Assembly: GCF_900092135.1 (NCBI RefSeq)
Contig: NZ_FMYF01000002.1
Location: 289,014 to 353,013 of the forward strand
Direction of reading: 5' to 3'
Length of the DNA stretch: 64,000 nt
DNA from: Raineyella antarctica
GTDB lineage: Bacteria; Actinomycetota; Actinomycetes; Propionibacteriales; Propionibacteriaceae
Shown: positions 7,771-15,935 of the stretch, one piece after another
Layout: every line of letters starts with the position of its first letter
Numbering within the stretch: position 1 is the first letter of the stretch
Position numbers and translations under genes: made by a program
The notes under the pieces: generated by a model
Seen by the model: the letters and a program-made list of their open reading frames with translations, nothing else
The model's database searches: none
Told to the model about the DNA's origin: nothing

Positions 7771-8937
7771 ATGAAGATCGCAGTATGCGGGCTGGGCTAC
7801 GTAGGGCTGGCGAACGCCGTGCTGTTCGCCCAGCACCACAGCGTCGTCGCCATCGACATCGACGCGACGCGGGTGGCCGACGTCAACGAGCGCCGCTCGC
7901 CGATCGTCGATCCCGAGCTCGAGGACTACCTGGCCCACCACGACCTGGACCTGGTCGCCACGACCGATCCGGTCGAGGCGTACGCCGACGCCGACTTCGT
8001 GGTGATCGCGGCGCCCACCAACTACGACGAGGTCACCAACTTCTTCGACACCTCCATCGTGGAGTCGGTGGTCGACCAGGTCCTCGGCATCGCTCCCGAC
8101 GCCGTGGTCGTGATCAAGTCGACCATCCCGGTCGGCTTCACCGAGCAGATCCGCGCCCAGCACCCGGGTCGTACGATCCTGTTCTCCCCCGAGTTCCTGC
8201 GCGAGGGCAAGGCCCTGTACGACAACCTGCACCCCTCGCGGATCATCGTGGCCGACCCGTCGCCGGCCGGCGAGCGGTTCGCTGCCCTGCTGTGCGAGGG
8301 CTCGCTCGACGCGGACACCCCGGTGCTGCTGGTCGGGGCGACCGAGGCGGAGGCGATCAAGCTGTTCGCCAACACCTACCTGGCGATGCGGGTGGCCTAC
8401 TTCAACGAGTTGGACTCCTTCGCGATCCAGCACGGGCTCTCCACCCGCCAGATCATCGACGGCGTCGGCCTTGACCCGCGGATCGGCACCCACTACAACA
8501 ACCCGTCCTTCGGCTACGGCGGCTACTGCCTGCCCAAGGACACCAAGCAGTTGCTGGCGAACTACGAGCAGGTGCCGCAGACCCTGATCCGGGCGATCGT
8601 GGACTCCAACTCCACCCGCAAGGACTTCGTGGCCGAGGACATCCTGTCCCGCTGCCCGAAGGTTGTCGGGATCTACCGGCTGGCGATGAAGGCGGGCTCG
8701 GACAACTTCCGGCAGTCCTCCATCCAGGGCATCATGAAGCGGATCAAGGCCAAGGGCATCCCGGTGATCCTGTACGAGCCGCTCTACGAGGGCGACGAGT
8801 TCTACCACAGCGAGGTCGTCCGCGACCTGGAGGAGTTCAAGCGCCGGGCCGACGTGATCGTCTCCAACCGCCGATCCGCCAAGCTCGCCGATGTGGCCGA
8901 CAAGGTCTACACCCGCGACCTGTTCGGCAGCGACTAG
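7771..8937 (+). CDS. ugd: UDP-glucose 6-dehydrogenase
   Basis: Oxidises UDP-glucose to UDP-glucuronate with two NAD+. The Rossmann motif [10 protein letters not shown] is at residues 7-16. The middle domain has the [15 protein letters not shown] helix, and the catalytic Cys253 lies in GGYCLPKDT, so both oxidation steps should work. 388 residues is typical of the short bacterial form. The ATG follows GGGAAGAGGACTGGG. No capsule or exopolysaccharide genes are adjacent, so the end use of UDP-glucuronate cannot be read from context. Confidence 0.93.
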   Translation: MKIAVCGLGYVGLANAVLFAQHHSVVAIDIDATRVADVNERRSPIVDPELEDYLAHHDLDLVATTDPVEAYADADFVVIAAPTNYDEVTNFFDTSIVESVVDQVLGIAPDAVVVIKSTIPVGFTEQIRAQHPGRTILFSPEFLREGKALYDNLHPSRIIVADPSPAGERFAALLCEGSLDADTPVLLVGATEAEAIKLFANTYLAMRVAYFNELDSFAIQHGLSTRQIIDGVGLDPRIGTHYNNPSFGYGGYCLPKDTKQLLANYEQVPQTLIRAIVDSNSTRKDFVAEDILSRCPKVVGIYRLAMKAGSDNFRQSSIQGIMKRIKAKGIPVILYEPLYEGDEFYHSEVVRDLEEFKRRADVIVSNRRSAKLADVADKVYTRDLFGSD

Positions 8938-8974
8938 CAGTCGAGCCGCCCCACCCCACGGCGGCGTCGCGGGC

Positions 8975-9622
8975 TCAGTTCGGTGAGGCCGCGGTGTTGC
9001 GGCGGAACGGCAGTGAATGGGTGGCCCGGATCAGCCGGGCCTCCTGGCGCAGGCAGGTGCGGACGACCAGCAGCCGGTCCGCCGTCGTCGGTGCGGCCAG
9101 CAGGGCCTGCTGGTCCGCGATGCTCAGCGGCACCAGGGCGCCGACGGTGTAGGCCAGCTCGTCGGGATCGGTCGGCAGTGGCGGCATCTCGCCGTTGATC
9201 GCCTCGGCATACGCCGCCAGTGCCTGCTGGACGTCGGCTGCCCGCCGGACGGCGAGCTGCTGGTCGCCGCGGATCTCCGGAAGGCGGGTCACCAGGCCGG
9301 TGGGGTAGGGGGTGGTCGCGGCGGCGTCGACCCCGTCCAGCCGGAACCGCCAGCTGCCCAGCGCCCGGATCGCGAACCGGCCACCGACCGGGCGAACCGA
9401 CGCCAGCCGCGCCGCGCAGCCGATGGTGTGCACGCTGGTGACCCGGTCGCGCCCGACCTCGGAGCCCTCGCGGATCGCCGTCACCCCGAACTCGCGCTCC
9501 TCGGGCTCCAGCGCGGCCAGATCCTCCAGCAGCTCGATGTAGCGCGGCTCGAACACCTGAAGTTGCAGCGGCATCCCCGGGAACAGCACCATGCCGAGGG
9601 GGAACAGCGGCAACCTCCTCAT
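8975..9622 (-). CDS. LON substrate-binding-domain protein
   Basis: A 215-residue stand-alone Lon N-terminal (PUA-like) domain, beginning MRRLPLFPLGMVLFPGMPLQ with the LQVFEPRY motif about 25 residues in. There is no AAA or protease part, as in many small actinobacterial proteins of this type. The ATG at 9622 is chosen over a longer frame because it opens with the typical family sequence and overlaps the preceding gene's stop by 4 bp (ATGA). Function is unknown; binding of peptide or protein substrates is inferred from the domain. Confidence 0.82.
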   Translation of the reverse strand: MRRLPLFPLGMVLFPGMPLQLQVFEPRYIELLEDLAALEPEEREFGVTAIREGSEVGRDRVTSVHTIGCAARLASVRPVGGRFAIRALGSWRFRLDGVDAAATTPYPTGLVTRLPEIRGDQQLAVRRAADVQQALAAYAEAINGEMPPLPTDPDELAYTVGALVPLSIADQQALLAAPTTADRLLVVRTCLRQEARLIRATHSLPFRRNTAASPN

Positions 9623-9948
9623 GCGCCGCCGCCGGAGGGATCGGGACCCTCGGCCAGGACCGCCTCGACGCGGTCCACCTTGCCGATCAGCTCCCCGGTG
9701 TGGCCGGGGCGGATGTCGGCCTTCAGGACCAGCGAGACGCGCGGACCGTACGCCCCGACCGCCTCGGTGGCACGCCGGACGACGTCCATCACCTCGTCCC
9801 ACTCGCCCTCGAGGGTGGTGAACATGGCGTCGGTACGGTTCGGCAAGCCGGACTCGCGTACGATCCGGACGGCCGCGGCGACGGCCTCGTGCATGGAGGC
9901 TTCGGGGTTGTCCCCACCGGACGGGGCCACGGAAAAGGCTACGAGCAT
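9619..9948 (-). CDS. thiamine-binding/MTH1187-YkoF-like protein
   Basis: A 109-residue protein starting MLVAFSVAPSGG, with MHEAVAAAVRIVRESGLPNRT and the TTLEGEWDEVMDVVRRA stretch typical of the MTH1187/UPF0045 (DUF77) ferredoxin-like fold, some members of which bind thiamine or its pyrimidine part. The start at 9948 is preferred over an upstream ATG because it begins at the family N-terminus. Translation is coupled to the Lon-N-type gene by the ATGA overlap. Ligand is not predictable here. Confidence 0.78.
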   Translation of the reverse strand: MLVAFSVAPSGGDNPEASMHEAVAAAVRIVRESGLPNRTDAMFTTLEGEWDEVMDVVRRATEAVGAYGPRVSLVLKADIRPGHTGELIGKVDRVEAVLAEGPDPSGGGA

Positions 9949-10019
9949 GTCCCCACCGTAGTCATTCGCCGTGGCGTGGGAAGGGCCTCCAGTAGATCGG
10001 TCCGCACCGATCCGGCGGG

Positions 10020-10415
10020 TCACCCGAGCAGTTCCCCGGTGCCGAACATCCGGGCCGTCTCGCGCGCGCTCGGGGTGCCGGCGTCGGGATCGGCGCCGGC
10101 CTCGAGCAGCACCTGGACGACCTCTGCCTCGCCCTTGAAGACCGCCCCCGCCAAGGGCGTCTGGCCACGGTCATTGGCGCGCCCCGGGTCCGCGCCGCGC
10201 TCGACCAGCGCCCGGACGGTCTCCGCATGGCCGCGGTAGGCGGCCAGCATCAGCATCGTGTCGCCGTTCTCGTTGGCCATGTCGACCGGTGCACCGGCAT
10301 CGACGTACGCCGCGACCCGGGCGGTGTCACCGGCCCGGGCCCGGTCGAACAGCCACTGCGCCAGCGCCGCGGGATCGGAACCATCGGGCACGCCGTCGGG
10401 CAGGGGATCGCTCAT
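10020..10415 (-). CDS. ankyrin-repeat protein
   Basis: A 131-residue cytoplasmic protein with about three ankyrin repeats. The signatures NGDTMLMLAAYRGHAETVR, ERGADPGRANDRGQTPL and EVVQVLLEAGADPD are visible between residues ~45 and 115. It is probably a protein-binding module. The ATG at 10415 sits at the start of an acidic N-terminus. It lies 71 bp upstream of the thiamine-binding-type gene on the same strand, so a three-gene transcript is possible. No partner can be named. Confidence 0.85.
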   Translation of the reverse strand: MSDPLPDGVPDGSDPAALAQWLFDRARAGDTARVAAYVDAGAPVDMANENGDTMLMLAAYRGHAETVRALVERGADPGRANDRGQTPLAGAVFKGEAEVVQVLLEAGADPDAGTPSARETARMFGTGELLG

Positions 10416-10443
10416 GCTCCGAGCCTATGCGGCGCGCCATCCA

Positions 10444-10499
10444 GACGGGCGCAGCCGGACGGGCGCAGCCGGACGGGCACAGCCGGACGGGCACAGCCG
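10444..10499. repeat. 14-bp tandem repeat, four copies
   Basis: Four head-to-tail copies of gacgggcRcagccg. The last copy runs into the left arm of the large inverted repeat next to it. Confidence 0.9.
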
Positions 10500-10563
10500 C
10501 GGATGCTGTCCGAGGCTGCGGACCTTGGAACGTCCGCAAGCGGCAACAGCATCCGCGGCTGTG
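10492..10563. terminator. large perfect inverted repeat, probable terminator of the phenol hydroxylase operon
   Basis: Two perfect 18-base arms (10492-10509 and 10546-10563) enclose 36 bp that hold a second 7-bp inverted repeat (10517-10523 and 10532-10538). As RNA this would form a stacked hairpin. It lies about 115 bp past the stop of the last monooxygenase gene. There is no T-run, so Rho-independent action is uncertain. Confidence 0.6.
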
Positions 10564-10654
10564 GGGAGGAGACGAAGGGAGGAGGCGAAGGGAGGAGGCG
10601 AAGGGAGGAGGCGAAGGGAGGAGACGAAGGGAGGAGGCGAAGGGAGGAGGCGAA
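10564..10654. repeat. 13-bp purine-rich tandem repeat, seven copies
   Basis: Seven copies of gggaggagRcgaa follow directly on the inverted repeat and end 22 bp from the reductase stop. One strand is almost all purine. The 13-bp period argues against coding. Confidence 0.92.
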
Positions 10655-10676
10655 GGCGCCCCCGATCAGCCCCCGG

Positions 10677-11744
10677 TCAGCGCTTGATCAGCGGCGAGCT
10701 GAGGCCGTTCTGCTTGTCGCCCTCGTTGAAGAAGTCCTCGCCGAAGATGTCGCGGGGGAAGAGTCGCCTGCTCATGAACGACTTCAGGCAGCCCTCGACC
10801 ATCGCCGGGGAGCCGCACATGTAGCCCTGGTAGCCGGTGAGCTTGTCGAAGTCCTGCTCCATCACGGTGCTCACGTAGCCGCCGCGGTAGCCCTCCTCGG
10901 GCTCCTCGGCCGAGACGCACGGGTGGAAGGCGAACTGGTCGGGGTACTCCTGCTCCAGCTGGCGGAAGAAGTCGACGTCGTACAGGTCGTTCTTGGTGCG
11001 GCCACCGGCGTACAGGGTGATGTGGCCGTCGTACTCCTCGTTGATCAGCGCGTGCTTGACCATGGAGGCGAGCGGGGCCAGGCCGGTGCCGCCGCCGAGC
11101 ATGATGATCGGGCGCTCCTCCTCCCAGGTCCGCAGCACGAAGCGGCCGTACGGGCCGGAGAGCTGGAGGGAGTCGCCGACGGCGGCGTCCTTGAACAGCC
11201 AGCCGTCGGTGGCGACGCCGCCGGGGACGTTGCGGACCTGGAACTCGACGACGCGGTTCTCGGTCGGCGGGTTGGCCATCGACCAGGTCCGGTCGATGCC
11301 GTCGGTGCCGGGGACCTGGACCTTCATGTACTGGCCGGCGTTGAAGCCGATCTCGCGGTCGAGTTCGATCCGCAGCCGCTTGATGTCGTTGGCGATGTCG
11401 GTCAGCTCGACGATCGTGCCGGTGAAGTCCTGGACCGGGAAGACCTCGAGCTCCTCGTCGACATCGACGTCGGCCTCAATGGTCACGTCGGTCTGCGGGC
11501 GGGCGCAGCAGGTGAGCGTCTTGCCCTCCTCGCGCTCGAAGTCCATCAGCGCGAAGCTGGACGCCTCGCCGTGGTCGACGTCGCCGTCGAGGACCTCCAC
11601 CTTGCAGGTGGCGCAGGTGCCGTGGGTGCAGGAGTGGGGCAGCCAGACGCCGGCGCGCAGGCAGGCCTCCAGGATGGTCTGGCCCTCGGCGACCTCGACC
11701 TCGCGGCCGAGCGGTTCGACGGTGACGGTGTAGGTCTCGCTCAT
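10677..11744 (-). CDS. phenol hydroxylase reductase component (P5/DmpP-type)
   Basis: Passes electrons from NAD(P)H through FAD and a [2Fe-2S] centre to the di-iron hydroxylase. The N-terminal plant-type ferredoxin domain has Cys39, Cys44, Cys47 and Cys79 or 80 (CTHGTCATC...LTCC). The FAD domain shows RTWSMANPP, and the NAD domain GGGTGLAPLASM. At 355 residues it matches the DmpP family length. The ATG at 11744 follows GCAGGAAAG; a longer frame would run into the gap hairpin. It is the last gene of the operon, separated from P4 by 131 bp that contain a strong stem-loop. Confidence 0.93.
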   Translation of the reverse strand: MSETYTVTVEPLGREVEVAEGQTILEACLRAGVWLPHSCTHGTCATCKVEVLDGDVDHGEASSFALMDFEREEGKTLTCCARPQTDVTIEADVDVDEELEVFPVQDFTGTIVELTDIANDIKRLRIELDREIGFNAGQYMKVQVPGTDGIDRTWSMANPPTENRVVEFQVRNVPGGVATDGWLFKDAAVGDSLQLSGPYGRFVLRTWEEERPIIMLGGGTGLAPLASMVKHALINEEYDGHITLYAGGRTKNDLYDVDFFRQLEQEYPDQFAFHPCVSAEEPEEGYRGGYVSTVMEQDFDKLTGYQGYMCGSPAMVEGCLKSFMSRRLFPRDIFGEDFFNEGDKQNGLSSPLIKR

Positions 11745-11832
11745 GTCAGGCTTTCCTGCTTCTCTCGGCGCGGCAGCGGTGGCGCGCGGCATGCGGTTTT
11801 GTTGCTCGATCAGTCGATGTCGGGGGGACGCC

Positions 11833-11865
11833 GTGACGGGCCGGGGGACCACCCCGGCCCGTCAC
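11833..11865. promoter_or_regulatory. 14-bp perfect stem-loop inside the phenol hydroxylase operon
   Basis: GTGACGGGCCGGGG (11833-11846) pairs perfectly with 11852-11865 around a 5-base loop. It lies in the only long gap of the operon, between P4 and the reductase. It may stabilise the upstream mRNA or reduce reductase expression by partial termination. Confidence 0.7.
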
Positions 11866-11875
11866 GTCCTGCAGG

Positions 11876-12202
11876 TCAGGCCTTGAAGAAGCCCAACGTG
11901 TGCTTGTGATGCACGCCCAGCTCATCGAGGGTCTTGGAATCCTCGGGGGTGAACGGGGCATCGTCCAGGTGCCAGGCGTAGGTCTCGTCGCCCGTGGTGC
12001 GCGGGCTGGCCGAGACGTACGGGAGGAACTGCGTCTGGTAGAAGTCCTGCCAGGTCATGGCCTTCGGGACGCGCACTGCACAGGGGCAGGCGAAGAAGTT
12101 GTCGTCCTTCTGCCAGATGTTGACCAGCATGTCGTCACCGTACAGCTCCTGGGCGGAACGCGACGGATGGACGGTGTAGTCGTAGAGGGCGAGAGTGGGC
12201 AT
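11876..12202 (-). CDS. phenol hydroxylase gamma-type subunit (P4/DmpO-like)
   Basis: A 108-residue protein beginning MPTLALYDYTVHPSRSAQELYGDD, matching the small P4 subunit of phenol-hydroxylase-type soluble di-iron monooxygenases. Family members are about 110-120 residues and complete the (alpha-beta-gamma)2 hydroxylase. It contains a lone cysteine near FACPCAVRVP and a C-terminal LDELGVHHKHTLGFF stretch. It starts 3 bp after the large subunit stop. Position and length support the call as much as sequence. Confidence 0.88.
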   Translation of the reverse strand: MPTLALYDYTVHPSRSAQELYGDDMLVNIWQKDDNFFACPCAVRVPKAMTWQDFYQTQFLPYVSASPRTTGDETYAWHLDDAPFTPEDSKTLDELGVHHKHTLGFFKA

Positions 12203-12205
12203 GGG

Positions 12206-13834
12206 TCAGGCCTCCTCGATCTTCTTGACGGCGGCGTGGACACCCTCGGCTTCCAGGGTCTCCTCGATCTCGCTGCTGGTGCCGAGCTTGTCCTCGATCT
12301 GGTGGTGCCAGCGCACCCAGTTCTTCTGGTCGACGCTGCCGACGTACTCGCCGTTGTCGCCTTCCTGGACGCCGTACCACTTCAGCACGTCCGGAATGGT
12401 CGGGCCCCCACAGTTGCCCTGGTAGATCTGGTGCACCGGGAGCCAGGCCTGGCGGTACTTCTCGGGCTCACGCTCGAAGATCCACTTGCACCCATCGGAG
12501 CAGAGGTTGAAGTGCTCACCTTCGTACTCGGAGGTGAACTGCGCCTTGAGGTGCGGATTGCCGTGCTGCGGGAACGTCATCGGGATCTGGCAGACCTGGC
12601 ACAGCTGCGGCAGGCCAGGATAGGTGAAGCGCTTGCCCTCCTCGTCGAGTTTGCGCATCTCCTCCCACTTGTCGCGGTACAGCTCGTCGAAGGTGTCCGG
12701 GTAGGCCTGCGACAGCCACTCCATGTGCTCCTCGTCGGGCACTGTGGTGGTGAAGTTCGCGGCGTGGCTGAACTGGTAGAAGGTGTCATGCAGCCAATGG
12801 GACAGGTGGTCCTTCTCCCAGATGGCCTGCTCGACATGCTTCGGCGGCCTGATGCCGTACAGGGCCAGGTCGGGGAACAGGCCCCCCATCATCTGCTGCT
12901 CGAAGTACAGCTCGAAGGCCTCCTTCCAGCTCATCACCGGTCGCGGCAGCTGGTAGTCGAGCATCTGGGCGACGATGCCGGTGACCCGGTAGCCGCGCCA
13001 GAACCACTTGTCGACCCACTCCTGGACGATCGGCACGTTGGCCTCGTCCTGCTCCAGGATGAACTTGATCACCTCCAGGCCCAGGGTCATGTGACGGGAC
13101 TCGTCGGACTGGGCGGAGAAGCCGAAGGTCATCGTCGGCAGGTCACCGTTGAAGCTCGCGGCCGACATGAACGGCACGAACAGCAGGTTGGTCAGCAGGT
13201 ACTCGAAGGAGAACCCGATGGCGATCATGAACTCGAACGGGCCCGCGCTGAGGGCGTCGTCGAAGTACGACTTGGTCACCGAGAGGTACCAGACCCGGTC
13301 GTGCTGCTGGATGAAGTTGTGCATGCCGGAGTAGTACTTGTTGTAGTTCGACAGCGTGTGGATCTCGGTCTGCGCGTGGCGCATCTCGTCGATCGACTGG
13401 CACAGCGCGGCGAAGCGCGGGCCCGGGCCGTTGAACTGGCGGGCCATGTAGGCGAAGTGCCGGTTCGCTGCGTACTCCAAGGGGGTCACGCCGCTCAGGA
13501 AGACCTTCATCGCGTTCAGGTACTTCGCCTCGGACAGGGTCAGATGGCCCTGCCCCTGGGCGAAGCCGTCCAGCACGGAGTAGAGGCGCTTGTCCTTCTC
13601 GGCCTGGTAGCGGTAGTACGCGTCGACGGTCAGCCGGAACGGGTCGTCCCACTTGGACCAGTCGTGGATCTTGATGCCCTCGTACTGGGTGTGCGGGTAC
13701 ATCTCCTGCTCGGAGACGTAGCTCGGCTCCCAGTCGAGGTCACGGGTGAGCGCGCTGTAGCGCGCCTTCATGGAGAGCTTCTTCGGCTTGCCGGCCGACT
13801 TCTTGCCGGCCTGGTTCGGAGCGGTGGTGGTCAT
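12206..13834 (-). CDS. phenol hydroxylase large (alpha) subunit, di-iron oxygenase (P3/DmpN-like)
   Basis: Active-site subunit that inserts oxygen into an aromatic ring, by family phenol to catechol. Both di-iron half-sites are complete: Glu120 with Glu150-x-x-His153 (DEMRHAQ), and Glu211 with Glu245-x-x-His248 (DESRHM). The C-terminal part carries a YHS-type cysteine motif (CQVC and CSDGC). 542 residues is slightly longer than DmpN, with an extra lysine-rich N-terminus. The ATG at 13834 lies one base after the P2 stop. Substrate could also be toluene or benzene, since the group overlaps. No catechol dioxygenase is in view. Confidence 0.94.
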   Translation of the reverse strand: MTTTAPNQAGKKSAGKPKKLSMKARYSALTRDLDWEPSYVSEQEMYPHTQYEGIKIHDWSKWDDPFRLTVDAYYRYQAEKDKRLYSVLDGFAQGQGHLTLSEAKYLNAMKVFLSGVTPLEYAANRHFAYMARQFNGPGPRFAALCQSIDEMRHAQTEIHTLSNYNKYYSGMHNFIQQHDRVWYLSVTKSYFDDALSAGPFEFMIAIGFSFEYLLTNLLFVPFMSAASFNGDLPTMTFGFSAQSDESRHMTLGLEVIKFILEQDEANVPIVQEWVDKWFWRGYRVTGIVAQMLDYQLPRPVMSWKEAFELYFEQQMMGGLFPDLALYGIRPPKHVEQAIWEKDHLSHWLHDTFYQFSHAANFTTTVPDEEHMEWLSQAYPDTFDELYRDKWEEMRKLDEEGKRFTYPGLPQLCQVCQIPMTFPQHGNPHLKAQFTSEYEGEHFNLCSDGCKWIFEREPEKYRQAWLPVHQIYQGNCGGPTIPDVLKWYGVQEGDNGEYVGSVDQKNWVRWHHQIEDKLGTSSEIEETLEAEGVHAAVKKIEEA

Positions 13835-13835
13835 G

Positions 13836-14156
13836 TCAGTCCTCGTCTTCCTCGTCGTCGACCCTGGGACCCCACGAGATGACGATGCGGTCCTCGTCCC
13901 ACTCGGAGACGTTGCCGGACAGGGTGATGATGGCCATCTGGAACTCGTGGGTCTCCCACGTACGGCCGAGCTGGGCCTCAACGGACTCCCGGCTGATCAG
14001 CAGCCGGCCCGGGGCCTGGAGCTTGATCACGCCGGGGAAGTGGTTGATGACCAGGTCCGGGTTGTCCGCCTCGATCGCGTTGATGAGCCCGCGGTTCTCC
14101 TCGGTCTCCTGCAGGTCGACGCTGACCAGAGGCCTCTCGGTGATCTGTTCTGCCAT
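13836..14156 (-). CDS. phenol hydroxylase coupling protein (P2/DmpM-like)
   Basis: A 106-residue cofactorless effector of the MmoB/DmpM family that binds the hydroxylase and tunes turnover. It shows VSVDLQETEENRGLINAIE at the N-terminus and ISRESVEAQLGRTWE in the middle, as in DmpM. The acidic tail VDDEEDED is longer than usual. It starts one base after the P1 stop and is followed one base later by P3, so the three are tightly coupled. Confidence 0.9.
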   Translation of the reverse strand: MAEQITERPLVSVDLQETEENRGLINAIEADNPDLVINHFPGVIKLQAPGRLLISRESVEAQLGRTWETHEFQMAIITLSGNVSEWDEDRIVISWGPRVDDEEDED

Positions 14157-14157
14157 G

Positions 14158-15186
14158 TCAGGCTCCCATCGGGTCGGTGATGTCCATGCCGAGGCCGCGG
14201 AAACGATCGGCCACGGCGACGGCGTGCTCCTCGACGGCGGCGATCGATGCGGTGCCGGCGAGCTCGTCGGCGCGAGAAGCGATCAGCTTGACGGCGGCGA
14301 GGGCCTGCGGCAGCCAGGTGTTCACCGCGGCCTCGATCGAGGCCGTGTTGGCCGCGCCGTACTGCTCGTCGGCGATCCACTCCTTGTACAGCGGGTCCAG
14401 CCACTTGCGGTGCTCGGTCCACCAGGTGCCGATGTGCTGCGCCAGCAGCGAGTAGGCGCCGGCCCCGCCGAGGATGGCCTCCTCGTCCAGGTAGCGGTAG
14501 ACCAGCGCATCGACGAGCTCGTCGACCAGGTCCAGACCGATGACGCCGACCGCCCAGTCCTGCTCGACCAGCAGCCGCTCCTCGACCGAGCGCAGACCCT
14601 GCATGCTCGGGGCCCCGATCCACAGCGCCTTGGCCGCCTTCAGGATGTCGGCGGTCTGCTGGCCGAGGGCGATGCCGACCCGGGAGATCAGCTGGGCGTT
14701 GCCGATCCGGTCGAAGCTCTCGTAGCCGCAGCACTGCGCGATGGTCGCGCCGTAGCTGAAGCGGCAGGCGTTGGAGTAGAGCATCTGCGCGCCGGACTCG
14801 TAGTGGCGCAGCGGGATGATCACCTCGGCGATCAGCTGCTGCCAGTCAGCCGGCGTACGCTCCAGCAGGCCGTGGTTGGTGACGTAGTCCAGGGTCTTGC
14901 CGAAGGCATCGTGCATGGCGGCCCGGTTGGTGACGTACGGCGTGTAGTAGTACTGCCGCGGGTCGGTGTAGGAGTACGGGTCGGTCAGCTTGAGGGCGCT
15001 GTAGTTCGGGTCGTAGAGCTCACGTTCGGAGTCCCAGGTGGGGCGGTAGTGGAAGTTCTCCACCGGTTGCAGGCCGATGGTGCCTTCCTGGTAGCGGGTG
15101 GCGGGCTTGTTGCCATAGCGCTCGATCAGTGGCGTGAAAGTCTGGCGAAGAGGCTCGATGACCTGGGTCTTCAACTCGTACTGCAC
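14158..15186 (-). CDS. phenol hydroxylase beta subunit (P1/DmpL-like)
   Basis: A 342-residue scaffold subunit, related to the alpha subunit but without metal ligands. MQYELKTQVIEPLRQTFTPL and ENFHYRPTWDSERELYD near the N-terminus are typical of DmpL. The start is a GTG at 15186 with a near-ideal AAGGAGGTCAGTTAC before it, so this subunit may be strongly translated. The genes after it follow the standard P2-P3-P4-P5 order. Confidence 0.92.
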   Translation of the reverse strand: MQYELKTQVIEPLRQTFTPLIERYGNKPATRYQEGTIGLQPVENFHYRPTWDSERELYDPNYSALKLTDPYSYTDPRQYYYTPYVTNRAAMHDAFGKTLDYVTNHGLLERTPADWQQLIAEVIIPLRHYESGAQMLYSNACRFSYGATIAQCCGYESFDRIGNAQLISRVGIALGQQTADILKAAKALWIGAPSMQGLRSVEERLLVEQDWAVGVIGLDLVDELVDALVYRYLDEEAILGGAGAYSLLAQHIGTWWTEHRKWLDPLYKEWIADEQYGAANTASIEAAVNTWLPQALAAVKLIASRADELAGTASIAAVEEHAVAVADRFRGLGMDITDPMGA

Positions 15187-15290
15187 GTAACTGACCTCCT
15201 TCCGAGGTTTGCCGGTCCACGTTGACCGGACATCTGTGGGGTGGCGCTCGCAGGGCGTACGCGCCGGGGTGAGGGAGGTTCCCTCGGGGT

Positions 15291-15722
15291 TCAGCTGAGG
15301 TGGATGGCCTGCTCGTTGTGCAGGCCCGCGGCGATCACCAGGCGGACCAGCAGGTCCGGCAGTGCCTCCGGGCCGGTGAGCTCCTGGGGCTCGCCCTGCG
15401 GCAGGTCGTCGGAGATCACCTGCCCGACGGTCCTGCCACCGGCGAAGCGGGTGGAGACCCGCGCCAGGTGGTTGCGGCAGCTGATGGTGAAGGCGAGCTC
15501 GTCCCCGCCGACCTCGTCGACGAGCGACAGGTGTGAGGTCGGGTCCGTGATCACGGCGTTCGCCTCGCTGACGAGCTGCTCGGCCAGGGATCGCAGCGCG
15601 ATCTGCCGGTCCGTGCCCTCGTTGCGGGCCACTGCAACTGCCGGTCGCATGGTGGGCTGGGGGGCCGCTTCCGGCTCCTCGGCCCCGAGTACCTCGGCCA
15701 GCCGATGCATGAAGAACGTCAT
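15291..15722 (-). CDS. unrecognised first gene of the phenol hydroxylase operon
   Basis: A 143-residue soluble protein with no signal peptide and no metal motif. Features seen are LSLVDEVGGDELAFTISCRN, a VSTRFAGGRTVGQVISDDLP loop, and a leucine-rich C-terminal helix. It holds the place of DmpK/P0, the small assembly protein of pseudomonad phenol hydroxylases, but I see no similarity to that family and it is longer. GGAGGAGTCTCC precedes the ATG. It is 104 bp ahead of the P1 gene, with a short hairpin between them. Likely regulatory or accessory to the enzyme; function unknown. Confidence 0.7.
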   Translation of the reverse strand: MTFFMHRLAEVLGAEEPEAAPQPTMRPAVAVARNEGTDRQIALRSLAEQLVSEANAVITDPTSHLSLVDEVGGDELAFTISCRNHLARVSTRFAGGRTVGQVISDDLPQGEPQELTGPEALPDLLVRLVIAAGLHNEQAIHLS

Positions 15723-15935
15723 GGAGACTCCTCCTCGAGTCGAGTTCGTACTAGAAATGTAAGGTGCATCACAGCACGGGCACATCCGTAGAACTACCCC
15801 ATTCCGGTTCCCCGTGACCGGGTGGCCGGTCCACCGGGTACGCGTGTCCTGCCCGTTCCCACGGGGTCGAGAGGCCCCCGGCGCCGCCGTCGGTCGCGTA
15901 CGCTCGGGGGTATCCGCAGTGTTGAGGAGCAGACG

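Noticed and set aside
10492-10563. Insertion sequence or MITE ends
   Set aside because: No transposase and no target-site duplication are visible, and the palindrome is single in this window.
10564-10654. CRISPR array
   Set aside because: The 13-bp units are contiguous with no unique spacers, and no cas genes are near.
12206-15186. Propane or methane monooxygenase
   Set aside because: Gene order (P1-P2-P3-P4-P5) and subunit sizes match phenol-hydroxylase-type systems rather than the MimABCD/PrmABCD or Mmo order.
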